The notes under the pieces were generated by a model. The model was given only the letters and a program-made list of their open reading frames with translations, was not told the origin of the DNA and ran no database searches. Of a DNA stretch of 64,000 bases, positions 40,463 to 50,029 are shown one piece after another. This DNA is from Mycobacterium sp. SM1. Lineage in GTDB: Bacteria > Actinomycetota > Actinomycetes > Mycobacteriales > Mycobacteriaceae. Location: NCBI RefSeq assembly GCF_018361265.1, contig NZ_JAFLNH010000003.1:694501-758500 (forward strand). The letters are read 5' to 3'. The translations under genes and the position numbers were made by a program. Within the stretch, counting starts at the first letter, position 1; each line of letters opens with the position of its first letter.

Positions 40463-41149
40463 CTACCTGTCCAGCTGACCGAAAATCCCGCGCTCGAGTT
40501 GCGCCTGCGTCGAGGGCGGCAACACGATCAGGCCGTCGAGCTCTTTGCGCGCCAGCTCGTAGGCGTGCTGACGCTCCTCGGCGGTCGCAGCCGCATCAGA
40601 GGCCACCCGCATCAGGCTCTGGGCGCGCGCAATCCGTTGCTGGCCTTCTTCGGTGAAGTCATTGCGGCGCCGACGGATGGCCTCCGCCTCAGCCACGTTG
40701 AACGCACTGACATAGTCTTGAACGGCGGTGAGGTATTGCCCTGCGGCTTCGCGGTCGTCGAGGAGATCTTCGGCTTTCGCCGGTCGCAGCAGGTCCGCCC
40801 GTAACTTGGCCTTATGGAAGTCCACCGTGAGCGGATTGCGCATGTCGGTCATCAGCGGAAAGTCCAGCAGTTTGGCAAAATCCAGCTCGTACTCGAGCCA
40901 GCGCGCATCGGTTCTGGCGTGCTCCTCGAGGACGCGTTTGATTGACGCCCACCGGGCGACCTGGTTGCCGCCGGGGCGCCCGCGGGGCGCGGCCGCCGGC
41001 CCGCTGTCAAGCCGGCCCTCCAGGGGGGTGTCCCCAGGCACGGATCCGCGCCGCTGGCTGGCCAGGAACGCTTTGACCGTCGCGACGATCACCCCGGCCA
41101 GCGGCAGTACCACCAGGAAGAACTCGGCCAGCCGGAACAGCAAACCCAT
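40463..41149 (-). CDS. Membrane-anchored helical protein, unknown
   Basis: 228 residues from ATG 41149 (MGLLFRLAEFFLVVLPLAGV), which begins directly with a membrane segment. The rest is charged and helical (VAEAEAIRRRRNDFTEEGQQRIARAQSL, DAAATAEERQHAYELARKEL) and likely coiled coil in the cytosol. It resembles uncharacterised proteins conserved in mycobacteria. A longer start at 41209 is possible but adds a basic non-conserved-looking tail. Confidence 0.75.
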   Translation of the reverse strand: MGLLFRLAEFFLVVLPLAGVIVATVKAFLASQRRGSVPGDTPLEGRLDSGPAAAPRGRPGGNQVARWASIKRVLEEHARTDARWLEYELDFAKLLDFPLMTDMRNPLTVDFHKAKLRADLLRPAKAEDLLDDREAAGQYLTAVQDYVSAFNVAEAEAIRRRRNDFTEEGQQRIARAQSLMRVASDAAATAEERQHAYELARKELDGLIVLPPSTQAQLERGIFGQLDR

Positions 41150-41265
41150 ATGGCGATAATGCCACCCCGGCCGCTTCCCATCAGCGCGCTTGCGCCACGT
41201 GCTGCGCATGCTGCGAGACGCGGCTTGACCGGCAAACGACGGTAGATCGGGCTAAATCCACAGGT

Positions 41266-41772
41266 CTAAATCCACACGTAAAGACGAGGGTTGGCAGGAC
41301 CGCGACTTGGCCCCTCTCGCTGAAAGGAAATGGGTGCCTCGAGCCCGGCAAGCCTGACGCTAATTTCCGCCGAATCCGCGGAAACGGCGACGATCGTCCC
41401 GATGTCATATCGGCGCTCGTCGTCCCACCGGACGGTGGCGCGGCACCCCAGATGGTGCGCCGAAAGCTCGTGGGGCGCGACCTCGGTAGGTTGTGCTGGC
41501 GGCGCAACCGGTCCGGCGCCCCCCGGCACCTGAGCGAACGACTGCTCAACATCCGCGGACCATGCGCGATCGTCGCCGAAATATTCCACATCATCGCCGG
41601 TGCGCGCAGGTCGACGCGGCGCGGGCCTGCTGTCCGGTACGACGGGCGCATCGTCAACCCAGAGTTTCCAGCCCGGCGGAGGCGGCGGCCACGACGGATC
41701 CGGCGACCAGCCAGGCGGCGGCACCCAGCCCTCGGGGGGCTTGGGCCAGTTCGGGGGAGGGTTGAAACGCAT
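41266..41772 (-). CDS. Pro/Trp-rich N-terminal repeat protein, unknown
   Basis: 168 residues from ATG 41772 (MRFNPPPNWPKPPEGWVPP). The first 45 residues are PPxxW repeats (NWPKPPEGWVPPPGWSPDPS, then WPPPPPGWKLWV), common in actinobacterial membrane-associated proteins. The C-terminal ~60 residues look like a small beta domain (CRATVRWDDERRYDIGTIVA, LAGLEAPISFQREG). An ATG at 41817 is an alternative start. Function unknown. Confidence 0.68.
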   Translation of the reverse strand: MRFNPPPNWPKPPEGWVPPPGWSPDPSWPPPPPGWKLWVDDAPVVPDSRPAPRRPARTGDDVEYFGDDRAWSADVEQSFAQVPGGAGPVAPPAQPTEVAPHELSAHHLGCRATVRWDDERRYDIGTIVAVSADSAEISVRLAGLEAPISFQREGPSRGPANPRLYVWI

Positions 41773-41942
41773 CGCCAGTTCCCGCTTCGCGTTGAGAGCT
41801 CGAATGTAACCAACCATAGCCAAGCTGGTGCCCGCGCCGCCTCTGGCCATATCGGCGGCCAGGTGAAAGCCGGACTGGTGGCAATGCTCGCGGCCGCCCA
41901 ACCGGCACATCCCGCCGGACGTCGTGCTCTAACCTCGCAGGA

Positions 41943-43286
41943 GTGCCGTGGATTCCGGGACTGTCGCAGGGGCGGCGCGAAGAGTTGCAGACCAACTTGT
42001 GGCTGGTGCCGGCCCTTGAGGTGCTCGCCGCGATCGCCCTGTTTGCCGGCACCCTAACGGCAGACCGCGCCGCTTACCGTGGCGCCTTCACCCCGCCGGG
42101 ATGGGTGATCAGCGGCAGCGCCGACACGGCGCGGCAGATTCTCATCGCGATCGCCGCGTCGATCATCACGGTGATCGCCCTCAACTTCTCGATCACCATC
42201 GTGACGTTGACGCTGGCATCGACTCAGTTCGGGCCGCGGATGCTACGCAACTTCATCCGCGATCACGGTAGCCAACTGACGCTGGGCACGTTTGTGGCGA
42301 CATTCGTCTACTGCATCCTGGTGCTGGTGTCGATCGGGCCCGCGGATCACGGCGAATTCGTGCCACACCTGTCGATTACGACCACGTTCGCGCTGACCCT
42401 CCTCGATCTGGCCGTGCTCATCTACTTCATCCATCACACCGCCACCCAAATCCAGCTTCCCTTCGTGATCGCCAGCATCGCCAAGGACTTGGCGCAAGCC
42501 GTCGAGGTGCAAAGCGCCGACACCCCCACCTATGCGGGAGGTCAGCGCGACGATGGCGAGGAGCTTGCCGCGCTGCTCGACACCATCGAGTCCTGCGGTG
42601 CGGTTATCCGCACTCCGCAAAGTGGCTACCTGCAGTTCATCCGCCACAAAACGCTGGTTCGTGTCGCATCGGCGGCCAACGCCGTGATACGCCTGCCTTA
42701 CCGCCCGGGGCACTTCCTGGTGGAAGGCCGCGAACTGGCGGCCGTGTGGCCGCCCGAGGCCGCCGACCACGTCGCGCGTTACCTGGAACGCGCGCAGGCT
42801 ACCGGGCCGCACCGCACCCTCACCCAGGACGTCGCGTTCGGCATCGACCAGCTTGTCGAGATCGCCATCCGGGCGCTCTCGCCGGCGGTGAACGACACCT
42901 TCACGGCTATGACGTGCGTGGATTGGCTCGCTGACAGCCTGTGCAAGATCGCGCGGGTGTGGGCGCCGGCGCAGGTGTACCGCGACCGCGCCGGGGTCAT
43001 CCGCGTCATCACCGATCAAGTCAGCTACGAACGATTGGTGCAACGGTCATTCGAAAAGATCCGTCAGGCCAGCCGCGGCATGCCCGCGTTGATGATCCGC
43101 CAACTCGATGCCCTCACGACAATCATGGAGCAGACCACCGACGCCCAGCAGGCCCGGGTCCTGATGGATCAAGCGGTGATGATCCAGCGGGCCAACCTCG
43201 AGTCGGTTCCCGACGAATCCGACCGCGCCGACGTCGAACGGCGCTACCGGGCCCTGGCTGCCCGCTACGCGCGGTTGAGCCGCTGA
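41943..43286 (+). CDS. DUF2254 membrane protein
   Basis: 447 residues from GTG 41943. Four N-terminal membrane segments (LVPALEVLAAIALFAGTL, ILIAIAASIITVIALNFSIT, LGTFVATFVYCILVLVSI, FALTLLDLAVLIYFIHHTA) surround the DUF2254 signature TLTLASTQFGPRMLRNFIRDHGSQLTLG. A large soluble domain follows, with ALSPAVNDTFTAMTCVDWLAD. The family is widespread and uncharacterised; some annotations suggest ion transport, but nothing here proves it. Its 3' end overlaps the convergent acyltransferase gene by about 20 bp. Confidence 0.88.
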   Translation: MPWIPGLSQGRREELQTNLWLVPALEVLAAIALFAGTLTADRAAYRGAFTPPGWVISGSADTARQILIAIAASIITVIALNFSITIVTLTLASTQFGPRMLRNFIRDHGSQLTLGTFVATFVYCILVLVSIGPADHGEFVPHLSITTTFALTLLDLAVLIYFIHHTATQIQLPFVIASIAKDLAQAVEVQSADTPTYAGGQRDDGEELAALLDTIESCGAVIRTPQSGYLQFIRHKTLVRVASAANAVIRLPYRPGHFLVEGRELAAVWPPEAADHVARYLERAQATGPHRTLTQDVAFGIDQLVEIAIRALSPAVNDTFTAMTCVDWLADSLCKIARVWAPAQVYRDRAGVIRVITDQVSYERLVQRSFEKIRQASRGMPALMIRQLDALTTIMEQTTDAQQARVLMDQAVMIQRANLESVPDESDRADVERRYRALAARYARLSR

Positions 43287-44575
43287 ACCGCCGCGGGGCG
43301 CACCGCCACCAGGATTACTCCCACGCCGAATTCCAGCGCCGTCAGCCACGCAAAGCGTCCCGCCGGGGCGAAACCACCGGCGGCGAACGACCACAGGCCA
43401 TAGGCCGCCATCACGGCACCGGCCATCATGATCGGCTCTGCCCACCGATCTGGGAGCGGGATGGCGAGTAAGGGGAGGGGCGCTGCGAAAAAGCGCCGCC
43501 GCCACCACAGCAGCGTCATCTCGGCCGTCGTTACCAGCCCGAGGATGACCACCCACATCAGCCGGGCGAGCCACCACCGCGCCGTGCCCTCGGCCGGCTG
43601 CGGCAACAGCCCGGCGGGATAGCCGACAACGGCCACGATCACGACGGGCACCATGTGCCACAGGTAAAGAGCCATCACGTTGCTGTTGGCGGTGGATAGC
43701 GCCTGGCGCACAGCGGGGGCTCGCAGCGCACGGTTGAGCGCCGGCGCGACCGCCATCGCCACCCCGGCCTGCGCGCCCGCGAACGCCAGCATTGCCAACG
43801 AGGGCGGGTCCGAGTTCTGCACGGCGTGCCCGGGAACGCCGATCATGCTGACCGGATAGGGCCCCAGCCCGATCAGCAATCCCAGCACGGCTGCCATCCC
43901 GGTGGCGAGCAGCACAGGTCTGCGCCCGGCGAACAGTCCACCGTGCCAAGCGATTCCGAGCTGATAAAGCGTTCCCCAGCACAACAGGTATTTCAGCTGG
44001 CCCAGGTAGGGCAGGCGGCCGCCAAGTGAAGCAGCGTCCAGCGCGGCGACCCCTGCCGCCAGCACTGCAATCACCCAGAGTCCCCAACGGCGCTGCGCGG
44101 CCATCGCAATGGGAGTCAGCGACACCACCAGCAGGTAGACGGCGAGAAACCACAGATGCATGGCCACCGCCCAGCCCCCGTACTCCAGCGTGGAACCGGC
44201 CACCTCGCCAACGCCCAGAGCCACCACGACAACCGACACCAGCCCGACGTATGCCGTGGTCGGCCCGAGCACGCGGGTCAGTCGATGCCGAAGCCAGGCC
44301 TGCCGTGACATGCCGGCCGCGTCGCGCCGACGCGTCCAGGACACCGCGCTGGCGTAGCCGGCCACCAGGAAGAAGACCGGAACCGCCTGGAAGACCCAGG
44401 TCAGCCACTGCGTCCAAGGCTGGTCGACAAGTGGGTTCTGCCGGCCGAAATGCCCGTCATGGTAGGTCACGGAAGCGTCCAGCCAGTGGCCCAGCACGAT
44501 AAGGACCACGCCGGACACCCGGTAGAAGTCCACCGCCAGGTCGCGCACCGATCGCCCGGTGTGCGTGGGGTCCAT
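43265..44575 (-). CDS. Acyltransferase family 3 membrane protein
   Basis: 436 residues from ATG 44575. About ten membrane helices and the family 3 layout: VDFYRVSGVVLIVLGHWLDA (His in the first helix), VFFLVAGYASAVSW, RHRLTRVLGP, MHLWFLAVYLLV, and NSNVMALYLWHMVPVV. Presumably O-acylates an envelope component. Distinct from the acyltransferase at 29991-31202. Divergent from the fatty acyl-AMP ligase gene, about 195 bp away, which suggests a shared envelope-lipid context but not a proven pathway. Confidence 0.85.
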   Translation of the reverse strand: MDPTHTGRSVRDLAVDFYRVSGVVLIVLGHWLDASVTYHDGHFGRQNPLVDQPWTQWLTWVFQAVPVFFLVAGYASAVSWTRRRDAAGMSRQAWLRHRLTRVLGPTTAYVGLVSVVVVALGVGEVAGSTLEYGGWAVAMHLWFLAVYLLVVSLTPIAMAAQRRWGLWVIAVLAAGVAALDAASLGGRLPYLGQLKYLLCWGTLYQLGIAWHGGLFAGRRPVLLATGMAAVLGLLIGLGPYPVSMIGVPGHAVQNSDPPSLAMLAFAGAQAGVAMAVAPALNRALRAPAVRQALSTANSNVMALYLWHMVPVVIVAVVGYPAGLLPQPAEGTARWWLARLMWVVILGLVTTAEMTLLWWRRRFFAAPLPLLAIPLPDRWAEPIMMAGAVMAAYGLWSFAAGGFAPAGRFAWLTALEFGVGVILVAVRPAAVQRLNRA

Positions 44576-44769
44576 CAGCGAGCCCCGATCAGCGCGTCGA
44601 ATGTGCGGTGGACGAGCACAAGATCCGCTTCTTCCTATAGCTGCCGGGCCGGTCGGTAGGTCAGTGCTCCAGGAAGGATAGCGATCTGGGCGTTGCAAGA
44701 CCCAGCCAATCCGGCCTAACAACGGCGCGGGGCGCTTTCGGCACCATCACGGGCGCTTAGACTGCGGCT

Positions 44770-46662
44770 GTGGCTCCCGGTTCCCGGCCCCAGGTTCGCG
44801 ATGGCTTGCTGCAGATCGAGGACTGCCTGGATGCCGAGGGCCGGATCGTGTTGCCGGCGGGCGTGACGCTGATATCCCTCGTCGACCGTAACGCGGCCAA
44901 TGTCGGTGACCGTGTGGCGTATCGCTACCTGGACTACGCGCACCTGGACGAGCTGCAGGTCGTCGAGCTGACCTGGAGCCAATTCGCTAGCCGCTTACGA
45001 GCTGTCGCCGCCCGCCTGCAGCGGGTCACAACCCGGGGTGAGCGGGTGGCGATACTCGCGCCGCAGGGCCTCGACTACATCGTTGGAATGTATGCGGCGA
45101 TCAAGGCGGGCGGCATCGCGGTACCGTTGTTCGCGCCCGAATTGCCGGGCCACGCCGAACGTCTCGACACGGTGCTGCGCGATGCACAGCCCACTGTGGT
45201 ATTGACCACCGCGGCGGCGGCCGAAGCTGTTCAGGCGTTTCTGCTCAAGCTGCCACCGGCGGAAAGGCCGCACGTGATCGCCATCGACCGGGTACCTGAC
45301 TCGATTGGGGACGCGTTCGTCCCCGTCGATTTCGACCTCGACGACGTGTGTCACTTGCAGTACACCTCGGGCGCGACACGCCCGCCGGTGGGCGTCGAGG
45401 TCACTCATCGCGCGGTCGGCACCAACTTGCTGCAGATGATCCTCACCATCGATCTGCTGGACCGAAACACCCGCGGTGTGAGTTGGCTGCCGCTCTACCA
45501 CGACATGGGCCTGTCGATGATCGGCTTTCCGATGGTGTACGGCGGGCACTCCACGCTCATGTCGCCGACGGCCTTCATCCGAAGACCGTTGCGGTGGATT
45601 CACGCGTTAGCCGCCGAGTCGCGACACGGCCGTGCGGTCACCGCCGCGCCCAACTTCGCCTACGAGTGGACCGCACAGCGTGGCCGACCCGCGCCCGGCG
45701 AGAACGTCGACCTGAGCAACGTTTTGATGATCATCGGTTCCGAACCGGTCAGCATCGACGCGGTCAGCGCGTTCAACCAGGCGTTCGCGCCATACGGGTT
45801 GCCGCGCACAGCGATCAAACCTTCCTACGGCCTGGCGGAGGCGGCGTTGTTCGTCTCAACCATCGACCCCGCCGCCGAGGCGACGGTGGCCTACCTCGAC
45901 CGGCAGCAACTCGGTGCCGGTCACGCGGTACGCGTGGCGGCGGATGCCCCCAACGCCGTCGCCCAGGTGTCCTGCGGCCGGATAGCCCGCAGCCAGTGGG
46001 CCGTGATCGTCAACCCGGATACCGGCGAAGAGCTGCCCGACGGCGAGGTCGGCGAAATCTGGGTGCAGGGCAACAACGTTGGCCGAGGCTACTGGGGACG
46101 TCCCGACGAAACCCGGCTGACTTTCGGTGCCAAGCTGCGGGTGCGGCTAGGGGAGGGCAGCCACACCCACGGCTCAGCAATCGGAGGCAGCTGGCTGCGG
46201 ACCGGTGATCTGGGCGTGTACCTCGGCGGTGAGCTCTACGTCACCGGCCGGATTGCGGACCTGGTGATCGTCGACGGCCATATCCACTATCCGCAAGACA
46301 TCGAGGCCACCGCCGCCGAAGCCTCACCGGTCGTACGGCGCGGGTATGTGGCGGCGTTCGCCGTGCCGGCCAACGTACTGCCCGGCGCGGATGCCCCGGG
46401 TTGCGAAACCAAAGGCGAATGCCTGGTGATCATCGCCGAACGTGCGGCCGGTACTGGCCGTGCCGATCCACGGCCCGCAATCGAGGCGATCCGCACAGCC
46501 GTGTCCGATCGACATGGGCTGTTGGTCTGCGACGTGCGCTTCGTGCCGGCCGGCGCCATTCCGCGCACCACCAGCGGCAAGCTTGCGCGCCGGGCCTGTC
46601 GCGACCGATACCTCGGCGGCGCATGGGGCGGCGTATCGGCCGGAGAATCGGGCGTGCGTTAG
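44770..46662 (+). CDS. Long-chain fatty acyl-AMP ligase, FadD31-like
   Basis: 630 residues from GTG 44770. ANL-superfamily motifs: LQYTSGATRPPVGVEVTHRA, GVSWLPLYHDMGLSMIGFP (the FAAL/FACL hallmark), KPSYGLAEAALFVS, WLRTGDLGVYLGGELYVTGR, and C-terminal IPRTTSGKLARRACRDRYLG with the adenylation Lys. The extra insertion typical of fatty acyl-AMP ligases is expected between the two halves. It activates fatty acids as acyl-adenylates for loading onto a carrier or polyketide synthase. Sequence style and neighbourhood fit FadD31 (Rv1925); no polyketide synthase is nearby. Confidence 0.88.
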   Translation: MAPGSRPQVRDGLLQIEDCLDAEGRIVLPAGVTLISLVDRNAANVGDRVAYRYLDYAHLDELQVVELTWSQFASRLRAVAARLQRVTTRGERVAILAPQGLDYIVGMYAAIKAGGIAVPLFAPELPGHAERLDTVLRDAQPTVVLTTAAAAEAVQAFLLKLPPAERPHVIAIDRVPDSIGDAFVPVDFDLDDVCHLQYTSGATRPPVGVEVTHRAVGTNLLQMILTIDLLDRNTRGVSWLPLYHDMGLSMIGFPMVYGGHSTLMSPTAFIRRPLRWIHALAAESRHGRAVTAAPNFAYEWTAQRGRPAPGENVDLSNVLMIIGSEPVSIDAVSAFNQAFAPYGLPRTAIKPSYGLAEAALFVSTIDPAAEATVAYLDRQQLGAGHAVRVAADAPNAVAQVSCGRIARSQWAVIVNPDTGEELPDGEVGEIWVQGNNVGRGYWGRPDETRLTFGAKLRVRLGEGSHTHGSAIGGSWLRTGDLGVYLGGELYVTGRIADLVIVDGHIHYPQDIEATAAEASPVVRRGYVAAFAVPANVLPGADAPGCETKGECLVIIAERAAGTGRADPRPAIEAIRTAVSDRHGLLVCDVRFVPAGAIPRTTSGKLARRACRDRYLGGAWGGVSAGESGVR

Positions 46663-47279
46663 AACTGCGCCGCGAGCCGGGTCCGTGTCAAAGGGTGGCA
46701 CGATACGGCGTTGGCGTCAGCAGCACCGACGGAGTGCGGTTGCCCGGCACGGCCGTGCTCGGCGAGCACCACGGGCGCGGACCGCTTGTCAAGTCCGCGA
46801 CGCCAATCGCCGAAGACCAATTCGGCCCCGAAACGCTCGGCCCGCTCAGCCCAGATCGCCCGGCTGCGTGTGGCGAAGGCCACCGGGCGAGGGGCGTCGT
46901 AGGCATGGCGAAAGACCCGTTGACTGCCCGTGCTAGCAGCAGCCCTGCCGGGGAAACACACGAGCGTCCTAGCGCCCTCCGACCGCGGAGCGATCCACCA
47001 CTGTGGTCTAAGGCTGGTCTACGGGGGCCACGCTTTGGCTGTGCGAGAGTCCCATTGCGCAACGCCATTATTGGCAGCCGGTGTGTACCGAGATGATCAC
47101 GGCTGCATACCGATCTGCACCGCGATCTGGCGCAGTGCGAAAGATGCGCAAATCATTGCACGGGGCGCGATAGCGGGATCGCGCTCCCATCGCGCTCCCA
47201 GATATGTGCGCCGGATGGATTCTTCTGCCGCTATCTGGGTGGCGGATATCGATAAGGCTCGACGGGAGGTAAGTACGGC
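46663..47279. other. Gap with no supported gene
   Basis: About 620 bp. One - strand frame (46961-46659) has coding-like runs (AIWAERAERFGAELVFGDWR) but no recognisable family or start signal, and could be a decayed gene. The last 30 bp carry the ANTAR gene's ribosome-binding site. Confidence 0.4.
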
Positions 47280-47573
47280 ATGATGGCAGAGTGGGTTCCA
47301 GCCCAGATCCCTTCTGACCTGCACGGTGCTCGCATCCTCGACACGGCAAAGGGTATTCTGATAGGCCTTCGCCGGTGCTCCTCGGAGACGGCTTTCCATG
47401 AGTTGCTCAGCGCGGCACAACGTCACAAGATGCCGGTCTTCGCGATGGCTTGGGCGCTTGTCCATCTCGCGGGTGGTGGCGAGAAATCACCTCATACCTT
47501 CATCGATGCACAGTCGGCGGCCTGTCACGAATGGGGCCAGTTGCTCGCCGAGCCGGCCGCGGTGACCTGCTGA
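47280..47573 (+). CDS. ANTAR-domain protein
   Basis: 97 residues from ATG 47280, after GGGAGGTAAG. The central part, ARILDTAKGILIGLRRCSSE then TAFHELLSAAQRHKMPVFAMA, is an ANTAR domain, the RNA-binding antitermination fold, with AKGIL as its usual first-helix motif. It is a stand-alone ANTAR protein without GAF or receiver domain, so any signal input must come from a partner. It would act on nascent RNA hairpins; the targets are unknown. Confidence 0.78.
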   Translation: MMAEWVPAQIPSDLHGARILDTAKGILIGLRRCSSETAFHELLSAAQRHKMPVFAMAWALVHLAGGGEKSPHTFIDAQSAACHEWGQLLAEPAAVTC

Positions 47574-48059
47574 GAGCAACGGCACGGAGTGGGATAACTG
47601 AACATCGGTGGTTCGGTTGAAGCGCAATTTCGTGTAATGCGTTGCAGGATAGCACTATTTGTTGTGACGACAGCCTTTAGGCGAGGTTGCCCCGGTCTTG
47701 GGTGGGGGACGCCGAAGAGCCACCTGCGGTTCGGCTGGCGCGACAGGTCTGCCCGCTCTGCTCGGGGGAATCCCGCTGGCGATGCTGACATCGTCGGCGC
47801 CCTCCGGGAGGGGCACAGGTGTCGCTGCGTGTGGCCACCGGATTAGCGGTAATGGCGCGATGTTCGAGGCTGAAATCACCCAAGAGTGTGGACCGAAGGG
47901 CACACACGATCTCAGGGGCTGATGAGCTGCTCACGGGGGTGGTGATGGCGCGGATGCTGGCGGGGGTGACCACCCGCCGGCCCGCGCGGGCTGCTGAGCC
48001 GGTTGGCGAAAATGCAGGCAGCACATAGATTTATTTATGGTTATGTTATTCAGCGCGCG
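47574..48059. other. Gap with no supported gene
   Basis: About 490 bp between the ANTAR gene and the cutinase 3' end. It includes an AT-richer patch near 48025-48050. Frames on both strands look like chance openings. Confidence 0.45.
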
Positions 48060-48719
48060 CTATGCATGTGCCCGCCCTTGATCGAGCTTATGGGCAACGA
48101 ATTCCGCTGCCTGGCTTGTCATCCCGGACTGGATGTAGGAAACATGCGCCATGAGGTTCCCACCTCCGCTGCATATGGGATCGTCGGGAGCGCACAAGCT
48201 GATGGTCTTGGAGGCGTATAGCGGGTTGATTGTCGGCAGTGGCCCACCCCACAGCGCGCTCGACAGTCCACTCGATGGCTCCCCGAAAAGAGCCACAGCG
48301 GCAACGTGATCAGCGACTTGAGCCGGCATCTCCGAAGTGGCCAAATCGATCACGGTCGAGCCCTGAGAGTATCCACCAAGCACAAGCTGTGTTTTCGGAC
48401 AGCTGGTGATCGTTTCCTGTATGTGCGTGCTCGCATCGCCCGCACCGGCTGACGCGCTCGCGTGGTAATCGTCATTCGCTGGGTAGTTAACCGCGTACAC
48501 CGCGACGGACCGCCCGCCAACCTGCGAGCTAAGCGAGTCGACGAACGCCTGGCCAACGTCTCCGAGGCCTGGGGGCTGATGGGTGCCGCGAGCGAAGGTT
48601 ACCGCGATGTCGCTACACGGGTCGGCAGCAGCCGCGGGGCTGCCGATGGGCGCGCTTAACAGCGCCCACGCCGTCACAACCGAGATACCAACGATGCGAG
48701 CAAGGGTGCGTGCGATCAT
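48060..48719 (-). CDS. Secreted cutinase-family esterase (Culp)
   Basis: 219 residues from ATG 48719. Signal peptide (IARTLARIVGISVVTAWALL ... PAAAADP) then a cutinase domain: CSDIAVTFARGTHQPPGLGD, nucleophile Ser in LVLGGYSQGSTVID, catalytic Asp in CAPDDPICSGG and His in MAHVSYIQSG. Cys residues near each end would form disulphides outside the cell. Mycobacterial Culp proteins are lipases or phospholipases rather than true cutinases. Long upstream in-frame extensions are ignored because the signal peptide fixes the start. Confidence 0.92.
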   Translation of the reverse strand: MIARTLARIVGISVVTAWALLSAPIGSPAAAADPCSDIAVTFARGTHQPPGLGDVGQAFVDSLSSQVGGRSVAVYAVNYPANDDYHASASAGAGDASTHIQETITSCPKTQLVLGGYSQGSTVIDLATSEMPAQVADHVAAVALFGEPSSGLSSALWGGPLPTINPLYASKTISLCAPDDPICSGGGNLMAHVSYIQSGMTSQAAEFVAHKLDQGRAHA

Positions 48720-49012
48720 CTCCCAATGCTGACATGCCGGCGGCGGTATCGGATAACGAGGGCACCGGTGGTGACCCGGATGACAGGCGGCAGTTGCACC
48801 TACTGGTAACTCGCCGTGTTCGATCCTGCCGTGTTCTTGCCATGCGTCGCGATGGTTCTGCCAGACTGCCGATCGTTTGCTGTCGACTGCCATGCCGGCA
48901 GGGGTGCGAATTGGGAGCGTGGCCCAAGTTCCAGCGCCGATCCGACTGGGCGCAAGCTTACGCAAAGGCGCGCTTGCTTCTGCCCACGAAAAAAATTGGG
49001 TAGAGTGTTGAT

Positions 49013-49474
49013 ATGGCTCCAAAGAAGACCGCTGTCGCCAAGAGTGCATCAAAGAAGGCGGTCACCAGAACTTCGGTGAAGAGGGCGTCCGCCGGGAAGG
49101 TGACGACGGCCGGGGCTGCGCGGACGGCCCGCGTCGCCGCGGATGATCCTTTGTCGAAACAGCGGGTTTTGTTCCTCGCAAACGTGTTCTCGCGTGCCCA
49201 GCTGGCTAAGTGGATTGGCGTTAGCCCATCACAAACTTCGCGTTGGGCATCAGGTGAAGAGCGGCCCGGCCCAGCCGCCGCGCCAGCCCTAATCGACCTC
49301 GAGCACGTCTACTCGCGCGCGCGCTTGGTGTGGGGAGGCGACTCGGCACGCATCTGGATGGAGAGCGCCAACGCGTTCCTTGGGGGAGCGCGACCTCTTG
49401 ATGTCCTACGCACCGACGGAGCCGCCCGAGTTCTGCAAGCGCTCGATGCAGAGATGTGGGGCGGGGCGGCGTGA
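49013..49474 (+). CDS. Xre/MbcA-like antitoxin (DUF2384-type)
   Basis: 153 residues. The first 45 are Lys/Ala/Thr-rich and probably disordered. Then comes a helix-turn-helix (FSRAQLAKWIGVSPSQTSRW) and the C-terminal MbcA/ParS-type domain (LVWGGDSARIWMESANAFLG, ARPLDVLRTDGAARVLQALD), which blocks the toxin's active site in known pairs. It is directly followed by a RES-domain gene, making a type II toxin-antitoxin operon. Expected to repress its own promoter. The ATG is preceded closely by TAGAGT, a possible -10, so the message may be nearly leaderless. Confidence 0.88.
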   Translation: MAPKKTAVAKSASKKAVTRTSVKRASAGKVTTAGAARTARVAADDPLSKQRVLFLANVFSRAQLAKWIGVSPSQTSRWASGEERPGPAAAPALIDLEHVYSRARLVWGGDSARIWMESANAFLGGARPLDVLRTDGAARVLQALDAEMWGGAA

Positions 49475-50029
49475 GTGCTGGTATATCGCGTCTTTCCCTA
49501 CCTGAACACCGCTTCGCGTGGCGAACCAGGGCATCCGCTGTACGAACACCGCCCGCAACGCGGTGGCCGCGCTGATCACCCCGACTACTACGTGTGGTAC
49601 GTGGGCCGCCAAAGCGAAGCCGCGTGCGGCGAGGCGTTCGGCAACCTGTCACGCTGGGCCGACTCGATGTTTGAATTTCCGGCAGTGCCGGGCGCACGCA
49701 AGACGCTCGGGGTCTACGAGCTGCCCGACGACCTGCGCATTTGTGACCTTGATGACCCGCACCGCCTAGTCGAGCTAGGACTGCGGCCGACGCAGATCGT
49801 GACCCGCAACCTGGCCGTCACTTCGGAATGGGCGCACCGCATCTGGTCGCAGCGTTCTCCTGCCGTCGACGACCCTAAATGGCAGGCGGTGCAGTGGTGG
49901 TCCTTCCACAGGCCAACCTGGACAGTCATCGCCAGCTGGGAACGGCCCAAGCTCGTCGGGCTCGAACATTTGGACCTCGACCACCCAGCCATTGTCGCGG
50001 CGGCTAAGAGCCTCAACCGTCCTCTATAA
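49475..50029 (+). CDS. RES-domain toxin (NAD-degrading, MbcT-like)
   Basis: 184 residues from GTG 49475, which abuts the antitoxin stop. RES motif residues: Arg in LVYRVFPYLNTASRGEPGHP, Glu in SEAACGEAFGNLSRW, and a Ser in the C-terminal half (VQWWSFHRP). The length fits the family. RES toxins degrade NAD+ by hydrolysis or phosphorolysis (MbcT of M. tuberculosis), causing growth arrest when the antitoxin is lost. In this context, next to phage-defence genes, an abortive-infection or island-maintenance role is plausible. Confidence 0.88.
   Translation: MLVYRVFPYLNTASRGEPGHPLYEHRPQRGGRADHPDYYVWYVGRQSEAACGEAFGNLSRWADSMFEFPAVPGARKTLGVYELPDDLRICDLDDPHRLVELGLRPTQIVTRNLAVTSEWAHRIWSQRSPAVDDPKWQAVQWWSFHRPTWTVIASWERPKLVGLEHLDLDHPAIVAAAKSLNRPL

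Noticed and set aside
43047..44417. 456-residue frame overlapping the acyltransferase
   Set aside because: Same-strand shadow frame of the membrane acyltransferase; Arg/Gly-rich without hydrophobic segments or motifs.
46659..46961. Small gene on the - strand
   Set aside because: Some coding-like runs, but no family, no ribosome-binding site, and several overlapping frames of similar length on both strands.
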